64,000 bases of DNA from Aeromonas finlandensis (GTDB lineage Bacteria; Pseudomonadota; Gammaproteobacteria; Enterobacterales; Aeromonadaceae): contig NZ_JRGK01000031.1 in NCBI RefSeq assembly GCF_000764645.1, positions 56,339-120,338 on the forward strand, read 5' to 3'. A model generated the notes under the pieces. The model was not told the origin of the DNA. It saw only the letters and a list, made by a program, of their open reading frames with translations, and searched no databases. The translations under genes and the position numbers were made by a program. Below are positions 35,072 through 43,863 of the stretch, in pieces (position 1 is the stretch's first letter; every line of letters begins with the position of its first letter).

Positions 35072-37114
35072 ATGTCGAATCTCTTCAAGGCGGCCCTGCT
35101 ACTGGGCGGTCTGCTGTGGCAATCCATGGGATTGGCCAGCGACACGGGCTGGCTCACCAGCCCACAGAATGATCACGCCAGGGTACGGCTGCAAGCCGAC
35201 CGCAGCACGGCAGATCAAACCCGCATCCTGCTCGATGTCGAGCTGGAGTCGGGCTGGAAGACCTACTGGCACAGCCCGGGCGAAGGGGGGATTGCACCCC
35301 AGATCCTGTGGCATGAGCCCATCGCTGCGCTGCAGTGGCACTGGCCGGTGCCGCGCCACTTCGAGGTAGCCGGGCTCAGCACCCAGGGTTATCAGGGGGA
35401 CGTGACCTTCCCCCTCAGCCTCACCTATCCGGCAGAGCAGGCGCTCAAGGGGACTCTACGCCTCTCCACCTGCAGCAATGTCTGCATCCTGACCGACTTT
35501 CCCTTCACCCTCGCGGTGGATAGCGCCGCCCCACCCGACTTCGATTTTGCCTGGGCGAAGGCGATGAGCACCCTACCCCAACAGTTGCCCGCCGAAACCC
35601 GGGTCGAGCTCGGTTATCAGCACAACCAACTGCAACTGCGCGCCGAGCGGGCAGAGGGCTGGCAATCACCAGCGCTCTTTATCGACGCTCTGGAGGGGGC
35701 CGAGTTTGGCAAACCGGCGCTTGAGGTCGAGGGCAACACCCTGATCGCCCGGGTGCCGGTGAGCGATGGCTGGCAGGGGGATGCGCCGGATCTGCGCGGT
35801 CAATCCCTCGGCCTGCTGCTCACCAGCGGCGAACAGGCGTGGCAAAGCAAAGGCTCGATTGGCGAAGCGCTCGTATTGCCAGCGCCGAGCCAGTCCCTTT
35901 TCTGGTTGCTGGGGGCGGCGCTGCTCGGCGGCCTTATCCTCAACCTGATGCCCTGCGTGCTGCCGGTGCTGGCGCTCAAGCTGGGAACTGTGCTGCAACA
36001 TCAGGCGCGTGAACAGGGAACCGTACGCAGGCAGTTCCTCGCTGCCAGCGCCGGGATCATCGCCTCCTTCTGGGTACTGGCGGCCATGAGCAGCCTGCTG
36101 CGCGCCACGCAAGGTACAGTCGGCTGGGGCATCCAGTTCCAGAGCGCCGGTTTTATCGGCTTTATGGTGCTGGTCACCCTGCTGTTTTGCACCAACCTGC
36201 TGGGGCTGTTCGAGATCCGTCTGCCCAGCGCTCTCAGCACTCGCCTCGCCACCTGCGGCGGCAACGGCCTCGGCGGCCACTTCCTGCAGGGGAGTTTCGC
36301 CACCCTGCTCGCCACCCCCTGCTCAGCACCGTTCCTCGGCACTGCGGTCGCCTTTGCGCTGGCGGCGCCGCTCGGTCAGCTGTGGCTGATCTTCACCGCC
36401 CTCGGCATTGGCATGAGCCTGCCTTGGCTGCTGGTAGCGGCCCTGCCACGACTCGCCCTCTGGTTGCCGAAACCGGGGCGCTGGATGAACCATCTGCGCA
36501 TCCTGCTCGGTCTGATGATGCTGGGCTCCAGCCTCTGGCTGACCAGCCTGCTCGCCAACCATCTCGGCAGCTATGCCACCGGATGGTTAATGACGGCCAT
36601 GGTGCTGGGGCTGATCCTCGCCATCGTCTGGCGTTACGGCATGCGCGGCTTCACGCTGGCGATCTCCCTCGCCGCCCTGATTGGCAGCGCCCTGCTGCTG
36701 AGTGGCGCCTTTAGCGCACAAGGTACGGCCAGCGTCGACAAGGTGGTCTGGCAGCCGCTCTCTGAACGCGCCATCACCGATGCGCTAGCCCAGAACAAGC
36801 GGGTCTTTATCGATGTCACCGCCGACTGGTGCGTGACCTGCAAGGCCAACAAATACAACGTGTTGCTGCGCGATGAGGTGCAACAGGCCCTCTTGGCCCC
36901 CGATGTGGTGGCCCTGCGCGGTGACTGGAGCAAACCGAGCGACACCATCGCCGCCTTCCTGCGCCAGCGCGGGGCGGCTGCGGTCCCCTTCAACCAGATT
37001 TACGGCCCGGACTTGCCGCAGGGGGTCACGCTGTCGCCCCTGCTCGACAAGGACGAGCTGCTGACCACGTTGCACAAGGCTGGCCTGCTTCAGGCTGGCA
37101 CTACCCGATTTTAA
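35072..37114 (+). CDS. scsB: ScsB, DsbD-like transmembrane thiol reductant transporter
   Basis: A 680-residue protein. A signal peptide (ends GLAS) and an N-terminal periplasmic domain with paired cysteines (STCSNVC) precede eight membrane helices holding the thiol pair seen in LMPCVLPVL and ATPCSAPFLG, and a C-terminal thioredoxin domain with DWCVTCK near residue 585-590. It carries electrons from cytoplasmic thioredoxin to the periplasm for ScsC. It lies in the order scsA-B-C-D. Domain order separates it from true DsbD, whose N-terminal domain is shorter. Confidence 0.9.
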   Translation: MSNLFKAALLLGGLLWQSMGLASDTGWLTSPQNDHARVRLQADRSTADQTRILLDVELESGWKTYWHSPGEGGIAPQILWHEPIAALQWHWPVPRHFEVAGLSTQGYQGDVTFPLSLTYPAEQALKGTLRLSTCSNVCILTDFPFTLAVDSAAPPDFDFAWAKAMSTLPQQLPAETRVELGYQHNQLQLRAERAEGWQSPALFIDALEGAEFGKPALEVEGNTLIARVPVSDGWQGDAPDLRGQSLGLLLTSGEQAWQSKGSIGEALVLPAPSQSLFWLLGAALLGGLILNLMPCVLPVLALKLGTVLQHQAREQGTVRRQFLAASAGIIASFWVLAAMSSLLRATQGTVGWGIQFQSAGFIGFMVLVTLLFCTNLLGLFEIRLPSALSTRLATCGGNGLGGHFLQGSFATLLATPCSAPFLGTAVAFALAAPLGQLWLIFTALGIGMSLPWLLVAALPRLALWLPKPGRWMNHLRILLGLMMLGSSLWLTSLLANHLGSYATGWLMTAMVLGLILAIVWRYGMRGFTLAISLAALIGSALLLSGAFSAQGTASVDKVVWQPLSERAITDALAQNKRVFIDVTADWCVTCKANKYNVLLRDEVQQALLAPDVVALRGDWSKPSDTIAAFLRQRGAAAVPFNQIYGPDLPQGVTLSPLLDKDELLTTLHKAGLLQAGTTRF

Positions 37115-37123
37115 GGAGTACCC

Positions 37124-37867
37124 ATGAAACCGACTCTGAGCGCCCTGACCCTGCTGGCCTCCCTTTCCGCAGCCCTGCTGGCTCCGACCCTGCACGCCGC
37201 CCCCTTCACCCCGGAGCAGGAGGCGCGCATCAAGGAGCTGATCCGCGAAACCCTGATCGCCAACCCCAAGATCCTCGATGAGGCGGCTGAATCCTGGGAG
37301 AAGCAGAACGCGGCGGCCCAAGAGGCGCAGCTTGGCAACTTCATCAAGGGCAACAAGGATGTGCTGTTCAACAGCGCCACCAGCCCGCGCCTCGGCGCCA
37401 AGAATCCCAAGCTGACCCTGGTGCTGTTCACCGACTACAACTGCCCCTACTGCAAGCAGTTCGATCCCCAGCTGACCAAGCTGCTCAAGGCCTATCCGGA
37501 CGATCTGGGGCTGGTGATCAAGCTGCTGCCGTTCAAGGGGCAGACCTCCGCCAAGGCGGCCCAGTACAGCCTGACCCTGTGGCAGCAGGATCCTGCCAGC
37601 TTCCTCACCCTGCACGACAAGCTGATGAGCAAGCAGGGGATGCTGACCGAAGCGGATATCAACAAGGCGCTGGCCGCCACCGGCAATACCGCGCTCAAAC
37701 CGGCCGCCAAGGCGACCGAGGAGCTGCGCAACAGCCTGCGCATCGGCACCATCCTCGGGGTACAGGGCACTCCGGCGACCCTGATTGGCAACCAGCTGGT
37801 GCCGGGCGCCGTTCCCTATGAGGAGCTGGAGCAACTGGTGAAGGCCGAACTGGCCAAGCTGGGGTAA
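37124..37867 (+). CDS. scsC: ScsC, periplasmic DsbA/DsbC-like thioredoxin-fold protein
   Basis: A 247-residue precursor. The signal peptide ends TLHA, a charged helical N-terminal extension (about 28-75) suits oligomerisation, and a DsbA-like domain has the active site FTDYNCPYCKQF (Cys107 and Cys110). A cis-proline is expected in GVQGTPATLIGN. ScsC binds or repairs copper-stressed thiols and is reduced by ScsB. The gene starts nine bases after scsB. Confidence 0.88.
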   Translation: MKPTLSALTLLASLSAALLAPTLHAAPFTPEQEARIKELIRETLIANPKILDEAAESWEKQNAAAQEAQLGNFIKGNKDVLFNSATSPRLGAKNPKLTLVLFTDYNCPYCKQFDPQLTKLLKAYPDDLGLVIKLLPFKGQTSAKAAQYSLTLWQQDPASFLTLHDKLMSKQGMLTEADINKALAATGNTALKPAAKATEELRNSLRIGTILGVQGTPATLIGNQLVPGAVPYEELEQLVKAELAKLG

Positions 37868-37870
37868 GGG

Positions 37871-38389
37871 ATGGCAAGCACCCACCCTCAACCCCGCTGG
37901 CGACGCTGGGGCAAGGAGGCGCTCTGGCTGCTGCTGATGGCGCTGGTCATCTCGACCCTGCTGGATCTGTGGCGCAGCCCGACCCTGCCTGAAGGGGCGA
38001 TGAGCGCCCCCGTCACCCTGCAGGACGGCACCAGCACGGATCTCGCCACCCTGAGCCGCGGCAAGCCGCTGCTGGTCTACTACTGGGCCAGCTGGTGCGG
38101 GGTGTGCCGATTCACCACCCCGACCGTGCAGCAACTCTGGCAGGAGGGGGACAACGTACTGACGGTGGCGCTGCGCTCCGGCAATTCCGAGCAGTTAGGC
38201 AAGGGGATGGGCAAGAAGGGGCTCACCTTCCCGACCCACAACGACGAATCGGGAGAGCTGGCCGCCCAGTGGCAGGTGGGCGTAACGCCGACTTTCCTCG
38301 TCATCAGGGATGGCGAGCTGGTGAGCAGCACCACCGGCTGGAGTTCGAAGTGGGGCTTGCAGCTGCGGCTCTGGTGGGCGTCGCTCTAG
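37871..38389 (+). CDS. scsD: ScsD, membrane-tethered TlpA-like thioredoxin
   Basis: A 172-residue protein with a short basic N-terminus, one membrane anchor (about 18-34) and a periplasmic thioredoxin domain with YYWASWCGVCR (Cys76 and Cys79) and GVTPTFLVI. It is the last gene of scsABCD, three bases after scsC, and a strong terminator follows. Confidence 0.88.
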   Translation: MASTHPQPRWRRWGKEALWLLLMALVISTLLDLWRSPTLPEGAMSAPVTLQDGTSTDLATLSRGKPLLVYYWASWCGVCRFTTPTVQQLWQEGDNVLTVALRSGNSEQLGKGMGKKGLTFPTHNDESGELAAQWQVGVTPTFLVIRDGELVSSTTGWSSKWGLQLRLWWASL

Positions 38390-38413
38390 CCACGCAATAT
38401 CATTGCCTTCAAC

Positions 38414-38444
38414 AGGGCCATCCCAACCGGATGGCCCTTTTTTA
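38414..38444 (+). terminator. Terminator of scsABCD
   Basis: AGGGCCATCC / GGATGGCCCT with a five-base loop, followed by six T. The stem shares its core with the srmB terminator. Confidence 0.87.
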
Positions 38445-38452
38445 TGCCGACA

Positions 38453-39277
38453 TCAGGCGGGGAGCTGCATCCCGCGTAGCTGCTCCAGCAAGGCGACCAC
38501 CGCCGCCGAGCGCAACGCATCGGGGGCGTAGCAGAGCCCTACTCGACGCTTGAAGGAAGATGCCGCCAGCTCGGCCACCGTACAACCGGGTGGACAGAGT
38601 GAACGGGGCAACCAGCCGATACCCGCGCCAGCAGCCACCATGGTAGCTGCCAGTCGCAACGACCCCGCCCGCCGTGGGTAGAGCGGCGCCTGATTTCCGA
38701 GGATGGCGATCAGCCGCAGGTGGGAGTCATGGCGCGGGCAGGTAACCCAGGGCTGGTCCGCCAGCGCTGCCGGGGTGAGCGCCCCCTTGCCCGCCAGCGG
38801 GTGATCCGGCGGCAGCACCAGCACGAACTCCTCCTCCAGCAGGGGGATAAAGAGCTCGTCGCCACAGCGCAGGGATTCACAGCCCAGCCGCACATCGCCA
38901 CAGCAGCCCTCCTCCAGGGTCAGCAGGATCTCCTCGTGGGCGAGCGCCCCTTGCACCAGCGCACCCACCACGCCATCACCCAAATCTGCCTCAATTCCCA
39001 CCGTTACTTCGAGGCAAGGGGAGGTTTCACGAAACTCGCGGGCGAGGGAGTCGGTATCGGCAATCAGCCGCTTGGCACGGGGATAGAGCCGGTGCGCCGC
39101 TTCGGTCCCCTCCACCCCGCGCGCCTGCCGCACAAACAGGGTCACCCCCAGCTCATCCTCCAGCGTCTTGATGGTGGTGGAGAGGGTGGGCTGGGTAATG
39201 AAGAGGCGGGTGGCGGCGGCCGTGATGTTGCGCTCCTCAAAGACAGCAACAAACGCGCGCAGGGTTCGCACATCCAT
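38453..39277 (-). CDS. LysR-family transcription regulator (CysB/Cbl-unlike, divergent to a dehydrogenase pair)
   Basis: A 274-residue LysR-type regulator. The winged helix is MDVRTLRAFVAVFEERNITA and onward (TRLFITQPTLSTTIKTLEDE), and an effector domain follows. The ATG at 39277 has AGGTGA six bases upstream; the frame opens three codons earlier with GTG. The neighbouring divergent genes, an imine-reductase-like dehydrogenase and an SDR, are the probable targets. A GTGGC-N6-GCCAC repeat lies between them. Confidence 0.85.
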   Translation of the reverse strand: MDVRTLRAFVAVFEERNITAAATRLFITQPTLSTTIKTLEDELGVTLFVRQARGVEGTEAAHRLYPRAKRLIADTDSLAREFRETSPCLEVTVGIEADLGDGVVGALVQGALAHEEILLTLEEGCCGDVRLGCESLRCGDELFIPLLEEEFVLVLPPDHPLAGKGALTPAALADQPWVTCPRHDSHLRLIAILGNQAPLYPRRAGSLRLAATMVAAGAGIGWLPRSLCPPGCTVAELAASSFKRRVGLCYAPDALRSAAVVALLEQLRGMQLPA

Positions 39278-39339
39278 AGAATTCACCTATACCAGACAGT
39301 CATAAAAGCCATTTTTCACGGCGACACGGGGCAAATATA

Positions 39340-39355
39340 GTGGCTTACCTGCCAC
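39340..39355. promoter_or_regulatory. Inverted repeat in the LysR / dehydrogenase intergenic region
   Basis: GTGGC-TTACCT-GCCAC, a five-base inverted repeat close to a TATAGT element, is a candidate LysR-type binding site. Confidence 0.35.
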
Positions 39356-39407
39356 AAGGCATCCCAATTTTCTATATCAGTGTCTATCAACACAGCCAGG
39401 AGCCATC

Positions 39408-40286
39408 ATGCGCCATCTCTCTGTCATCGGCCTCGGGGCCATGGGCTCCGCCCTCGCCACTACCCTGCTCAAGGCGGGCCATCCGGTCACCGTCTGGAAT
39501 CGCAACGCCGCCAAGGCGGCCCCGCTACAGGCACTGGGTGCAACACTCGCCCCCTCGGTTGGCGCGGCCATTGCCGCGAGCGACATCACCCTTGTCTGCG
39601 TCGATAACTACGCCGTCAGCCAGCAGTTGCTGGACGAGGCGAGCGACGCCGTGGCGGGCAAGCTGCTGGTGCAGCTCTCCACCGGCAGCCCGCAGGGGGC
39701 CAGAGCGCTGGAAAGCTGGAGCCACGCCCGCGGCGCCCGTTATCTTGATGGCGCCATCCTCTGCTTCCCGGATCAGATCGGCACCAGCGATGCCAGCATC
39801 ATCTGCTCGGGGGCCAGCGTAGCCTTTAGCGAAGCAGAGCCGGTGCTACGCCTGCTCGCCCCTACCCTCGACCACGTGGCCGAGGCAGTGGGCGCCGCCG
39901 CAGCGCAAGATTGCGCCGTCGCCGCCTACTTTGCCGGTGGTCTGCTCGGTGCTCTGCACGGCGCGCTGATCTGCGAGGCGGAAGGGTTGCCGGTAGCCAA
40001 GGTGTGCGCCCAGTTCAGCGAGCTCTCCCCCATTCTCGGTGGCGATGTGGCCCACCTTGGCAAGACGCTGGCGAGCGGCGATTTCGATCACCCCTACGCC
40101 AGCCTGAAAACCTGGAGCGCCGCCATCAGCCGCCTCGCCGGTCATGCCACCGATGCCGGGATCGACAGCCGCTTCCCGCGCTTTGCCGCAGAGCTGTTTG
40201 AGGAAGGGGTGGCGCAAGGGTTTGGTCAGCAGGAGGTCTCGGCGCTGATCAAGGTGCTGCGGGCTCGCAATGGAGCGGCACAATGA
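39408..40286 (+). CDS. NAD(P)-dependent dehydrogenase of the beta-hydroxyacid / imine reductase type
   Basis: A 292-residue oxidoreductase. The N-terminal Rossmann motif GLGAMGSALATTLL (9-22) and the following VWNRNAAKA point to NADP. The C-terminal helical domain with AAYFAGGLLGALHGALICEAEG is closer to imine reductases than to 3-hydroxyisobutyrate dehydrogenase, whose catalytic GxxGxGxxxK-like lysine segment is not clear here. Its stop overlaps the SDR start by four bases, so they act together. Substrate unknown. Confidence 0.8.
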   Translation: MRHLSVIGLGAMGSALATTLLKAGHPVTVWNRNAAKAAPLQALGATLAPSVGAAIAASDITLVCVDNYAVSQQLLDEASDAVAGKLLVQLSTGSPQGARALESWSHARGARYLDGAILCFPDQIGTSDASIICSGASVAFSEAEPVLRLLAPTLDHVAEAVGAAAAQDCAVAAYFAGGLLGALHGALICEAEGLPVAKVCAQFSELSPILGGDVAHLGKTLASGDFDHPYASLKTWSAAISRLAGHATDAGIDSRFPRFAAELFEEGVAQGFGQQEVSALIKVLRARNGAAQ

Positions 40287-41023
40287 ACGGTAAACAAATC
40301 GCACTGGTCACCGGCGCCGCTGGCGGGATTGGCCGCCAGCTCTGCATCGGGCTGGCCGAGGCAGGCTATCGGGTGATCGCCACCGATCTGGCCCCGCACT
40401 CTTTCGACCATCCCGAGATCCACTTTCACCCGCTCGATCTGCGGGACGAGCAGGCCATCGCTCGGCTCTTTGCGGAGGTGCGCGCGCAACACGGCGGCAT
40501 CCATCTGCTGATCAACAACGGCGCCATCAGCAAGTTCCACACCCGCTTCGAGGATCTGAGCGCTGCGCAGTTCGATCAGGTGATGACGGTCAATGTGCGC
40601 GGCGCCATGCTCTGTGCCCGCGCTTTTGTGCAAGCCAATCGCGGGCAGCCCTATGGCCGCATCATCAATATCGCCTCCACCCGCTGGCAGCAGAACGAAC
40701 CGGGTTGGGATGCCTATGGTGCCTCCAAGGGGGCGCTGGTTGCCCTCACCCAATCCCTCGCCAACTCGCTGGCCGACGACCCCATCACGGTCAATGCCAT
40801 CAGCCCGGGCTGGATCCAGGCGGAGGATTACCACACCCTGACCGAGGCGGATCACCGCCAGCACCCGAGTGGCCGGGTCGGTCGTCCCGACGACATCACC
40901 CGCGCCTGCCTGTTTCTGGCCGATCCCCGGAACGACTTTATCAACGGCGCCAATCTGGTGGTCGATGGCGGGATGAGCAAGAAGATGATCTACCACACCT
41001 CCGCCTCCTTCTGGGAGGAGTAA
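40283..41023 (+). CDS. Short-chain dehydrogenase/reductase (SDR)
   Basis: A 246-residue classical SDR. The cofactor motif TGAAGGIG is at 10-17, NNGA at about 75, a catalytic serine in NIASTRW and the YGASK tetrad follow, then the SPGW substrate-side loop. The aspartate after strand 2 (IATDLAP) suggests NAD. It overlaps the upstream dehydrogenase gene (ATGA), so the pair is translationally coupled and probably works on one pathway, controlled by the divergent LysR regulator. Confidence 0.87.
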   Translation: MNGKQIALVTGAAGGIGRQLCIGLAEAGYRVIATDLAPHSFDHPEIHFHPLDLRDEQAIARLFAEVRAQHGGIHLLINNGAISKFHTRFEDLSAAQFDQVMTVNVRGAMLCARAFVQANRGQPYGRIINIASTRWQQNEPGWDAYGASKGALVALTQSLANSLADDPITVNAISPGWIQAEDYHTLTEADHRQHPSGRVGRPDDITRACLFLADPRNDFINGANLVVDGGMSKKMIYHTSASFWEE

Positions 41024-41327
41024 CCCCTGCGGCGGCAGCCCGATTTGCGCTGCCGCCGCCATATCCCGTCAATATCCCATCAAGCTCACCCCTGACCATT
41101 TTTTCATCGTCTTCCCGTGCGCGCCCCTTGCACTGGCCAGAGCGACTGGCAACAATAGACGCTCAACTGACACCTCTTCATCCCGCCCCTTAATTCGTCG
41201 CCCAATTCATCGCTTTGGGGGGCCGTTTCCGTTAAAATGACGGGTTTTTGCCGTGCCTGGTTTGCCAATCCCCACCATCAGGCACCCGCAGTGTGAATCC
41301 GATGATGCCAGTGATGCAGGATCTGCC
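41024..41327. other. Intergenic region before the J-domain operon
   Basis: 304 bases without a gene. It holds a GC-rich hairpin (GCGGCGGCAG / CTGCCGCCGC, 41031-41061) that may stop transcription from the SDR gene but lacks a T-run, and a possible -10 element TAAAAT at 41233-41238 for the J-domain operon. No convincing -35 is seen. Confidence 0.4.
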
Positions 41328-41612
41328 ATGAACAACTACTTTCGGGTGCTGGGCGTCAAGTCCAACGCCAACGAAAACGACATCAAAAAAGCCTATCGCC
41401 GGCTGTCGAACCAGTACCACCCCGATAAGCTGTTAGGGGCGAGCGAAGAAGAGCGAGAGCTGGCAGCCATCAAGCTGCACCAGGTAAAGCAGGCCTATGA
41501 AGTGCTGTCCGATCCGAAGCAGCGCGCCGCCTTTATCAAGGATTTCAACAACGTTATCGTGACCGATCCCGCTGCTGCCATGCAGGAGATGTGGGATCAG
41601 TTCTACCCCTGA
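41328..41612 (+). CDS. Small J-domain (DnaJ-like) protein
   Basis: A 94-residue protein that is almost only a J-domain: NNYFRVLGV at the start, helix [13 protein letters not shown], the essential HPD at 31-33, and helix [20 protein letters not shown]. It should stimulate an Hsp70 ATPase; a short tail ([19 protein letters not shown]) may bind the client. The ATG at 41328 has AGGA seven bases upstream. It leads a tight four-gene operon with three unknown genes, so it probably works with them. Confidence 0.85.
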   Translation: MNNYFRVLGVKSNANENDIKKAYRRLSNQYHPDKLLGASEEERELAAIKLHQVKQAYEVLSDPKQRAAFIKDFNNVIVTDPAAAMQEMWDQFYP

Positions 41613-41638
41613 TGCCGACGCAGGAAACAAGAGCCACT

Positions 41639-42169
41639 ATGCAAAAGAAATGGGATCAGGCGCGGATCAAAGCGCTGATAAGTGACGCGAGCGAGAACAT
41701 CGAATCCTACCGGGATCAGGACGACCCCAAGGCGCTGGAACAGTTCACCGGCCAGATGAAGACCCTGCTGCTGGCCGATATGAGCATGCTGGAGTTTATG
41801 CCGGAATACCTGCCGCTGGCCCTCTATGGCCGGGTGCAGTTTCCGGCCAAGGCCAAGCCCGAGTGGAACAAATGGCTCACCGGCGGCGTACAACCCTCAT
41901 GGGACGAGTTCAAGGTGTCGGTGGCGTTCAACAATGCCGACCTGCCGCTGGTCAAGGCGGTACGGGCCCAGAGCGAAGATCAGCTGATCGAAGCCTGCGC
42001 CGTGCTGTTCCAGCTCGACAACCCGCTGCCGCGCGGTGGCCGCCGTGCCGATGACGACTACGAGCTGCGTGACGACGAAGATGAAGACGGGGAAGATGCC
42101 GACGCCGACTACAACGGTGATGGTGACGACGACGGCGATCAGGATATGTACGACGAAGTACGTTTCTAA
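41639..42169 (+). CDS. Hypothetical acidic protein of the J-domain operon
   Basis: A 176-residue soluble protein. Residues 1-130 are helical with no motif I know. The last 45 residues are a low-complexity tail almost entirely Asp and Glu with a few Gly and Tyr. The ATG at 41639 is 26 bases after the J-domain gene's stop. Acidic tails occur in chaperones and in nucleic-acid mimics; either would be speculation. Confidence 0.7.
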   Translation: MQKKWDQARIKALISDASENIESYRDQDDPKALEQFTGQMKTLLLADMSMLEFMPEYLPLALYGRVQFPAKAKPEWNKWLTGGVQPSWDEFKVSVAFNNADLPLVKAVRAQSEDQLIEACAVLFQLDNPLPRGGRRADDDYELRDDEDEDGEDADADYNGDGDDDGDQDMYDEVRF

Positions 42170-42181
42170 TTGGGGCAACGC

Positions 42182-42946
42182 ATGAACAACAGTCTGATAG
42201 AAATTACCGCCATCGAGATCAAAGAGCTGGCCGTTATCGAGCCGAAGCAGGCCAGCGAAAAGTTCGAGCTGATCGCCAAAACCATGTCCGATGAGCAGCT
42301 GGGCGAAGTCATTGAACAGATCGATATCGTCACCCTGACCCAGATCAACGGCCAGCATGACATGTCATTCCCCTCCATCATCGCGGAGCTGATGACCCCG
42401 GAGCGGATCCGCGACATCGTCTGCCAGCAGCCCCTCTACTGGGAAGAGGCGATCAAGAACAACGCCGAAGAGCTGCAACAGCACACCTTCGACTTCCTCA
42501 ACTACCTGATCCGCACCCAGGAGAGCGAAACGAAGCAGCGCGAGATCCTCGAGTGCGTCGCCGACGATCCGGCCGGTCTCTTCTACCTCGCCATCCCCTT
42601 TATCGAGTTCTACCGTGGCGATCGCTACGAGGATGACGAAGGGTTCCACGACCCCCTGCATGCGGAAGAGGAAGATCTGGAAGAGGCGCTCTCCTACAGC
42701 AACCGCCAGCAGAGCGAAGATGCCCACGACTACGCGCTGGATGACCCGCGCAGCCTGTTGATGCTGATCCGCGAGCTGACCCCCGAGGTGGAGAAATCCA
42801 TCAAGGCACTGCTGCGCAACGAGCACTCCAGCTGGGAAGGGATCATCAACAAGTTCGCCAGCGAGCTGGTGATGCAGGCCAAAGAGAAGAACAAGGTCGA
42901 GGACGAGTACGCCGAAGTCGACGACATGTTCAGCTTTCTGGATTGA
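42182..42946 (+). CDS. Hypothetical protein of the J-domain operon
   Basis: A 254-residue acidic, soluble, mostly helical protein with an alternating leucine-rich pattern (helical-repeat-like) and an acidic stretch HAEEEDLEEAL near 160. No signal peptide, membrane segment or catalytic motif is visible. The ATG at 42182 lies 12 bases after the previous stop and overlaps the next gene's upstream frame. It is probably translated with its neighbours. Confidence 0.7.
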   Translation: MNNSLIEITAIEIKELAVIEPKQASEKFELIAKTMSDEQLGEVIEQIDIVTLTQINGQHDMSFPSIIAELMTPERIRDIVCQQPLYWEEAIKNNAEELQQHTFDFLNYLIRTQESETKQREILECVADDPAGLFYLAIPFIEFYRGDRYEDDEGFHDPLHAEEEDLEEALSYSNRQQSEDAHDYALDDPRSLLMLIRELTPEVEKSIKALLRNEHSSWEGIINKFASELVMQAKEKNKVEDEYAEVDDMFSFLD

Positions 42947-42957
42947 GGAACCCCGCA

Positions 42958-43863
42958 ATGCAACTAGTGATACGCGACGTCAATCAAGGCCCCTTTCTCA
43001 CTCAGGTGCTGCGCTTTGGCCGCGAAAACGAACGGCTGACCGACCAGCAGCTCGCCGCCATCAAGGGCAAGGCGGTGCTGATGAGCCTGAAGTTCGCCGA
43101 CAAGTACTACAACAAGTACAAGATGCACCTGCTGGAACAGGCCGCCCACGACGTCATCGGCGTGGTGAGCCTCGGCCTGCAGGAGCTCTCCCAGCGCGAC
43201 ACCGCCAAAGCGCTCGCCCTGCTGCAAGCGCCGGAAGGGCCCATCAAGCCGTTCCAGAAGGGCTGGTCGATGCTGATATCCGTCAGCAGCAAGCAGCCCG
43301 GCGGCAACAACCTCTTTGGGGATGTGGACGCTCGTCTGCTGGACAAGATCTCCAGCCCGCCGGACGTAGAAGAGTGGCAAGGGTGGCAGGAGTACGAAAA
43401 AGCACTGGCCGAGCATAACAAGGCTCGCCTGATGACCCTGCTGGATCAGCACTGCTTCGCCTGCGAAAACGACCACCCGACCATGGAAGACAAACTGGCC
43501 GAAGCGCTGCTCTACCGCATTCTCTGCGGTAACGGCAGCGGCGCCGCCAAACTGAAGGTGAAGCAGGATCTCAAGCGCAAACTGGCGCGGGAGATTGAGC
43601 TCAACGAGGAGTGGTACGACACCGACTATCTGGCTGCCCAGCTGGAGCTGCTGCTGGCAGAGCTGCCGGGCGAGCTGATCGCCGGTCTGCGTCAGGATCT
43701 CAGCAAGGGGTTTGTCCCCAACCTGCTGCACACCCTCGGCTTCGTGCGCCAATACCAGCTGCTGCAAAAAGAGAACGCCTCGCCGGAGAAGCTCGACAAC
43801 TTCGAGATGCGCGCCGGTCTCAAGCACCCGCTGCTCGGCTGGCCGCTCTACCACGACTTCTAA
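42958..43863 (+). CDS. Hypothetical protein of the J-domain operon
   Basis: A 301-residue soluble protein with no recognised domain. It begins MQLVIRDVNQGPFLTQVLRFG and is helical throughout; cysteines cluster in the middle (HCFACENDH). The ATG at 42958 has GAGGAA eight bases upstream and lies 11 bases after the previous stop. It is the last gene before a long repeat-bearing gap. The function of the whole four-gene unit is unknown. Confidence 0.7.
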   Translation: MQLVIRDVNQGPFLTQVLRFGRENERLTDQQLAAIKGKAVLMSLKFADKYYNKYKMHLLEQAAHDVIGVVSLGLQELSQRDTAKALALLQAPEGPIKPFQKGWSMLISVSSKQPGGNNLFGDVDARLLDKISSPPDVEEWQGWQEYEKALAEHNKARLMTLLDQHCFACENDHPTMEDKLAEALLYRILCGNGSGAAKLKVKQDLKRKLAREIELNEEWYDTDYLAAQLELLLAELPGELIAGLRQDLSKGFVPNLLHTLGFVRQYQLLQKENASPEKLDNFEMRAGLKHPLLGWPLYHDF

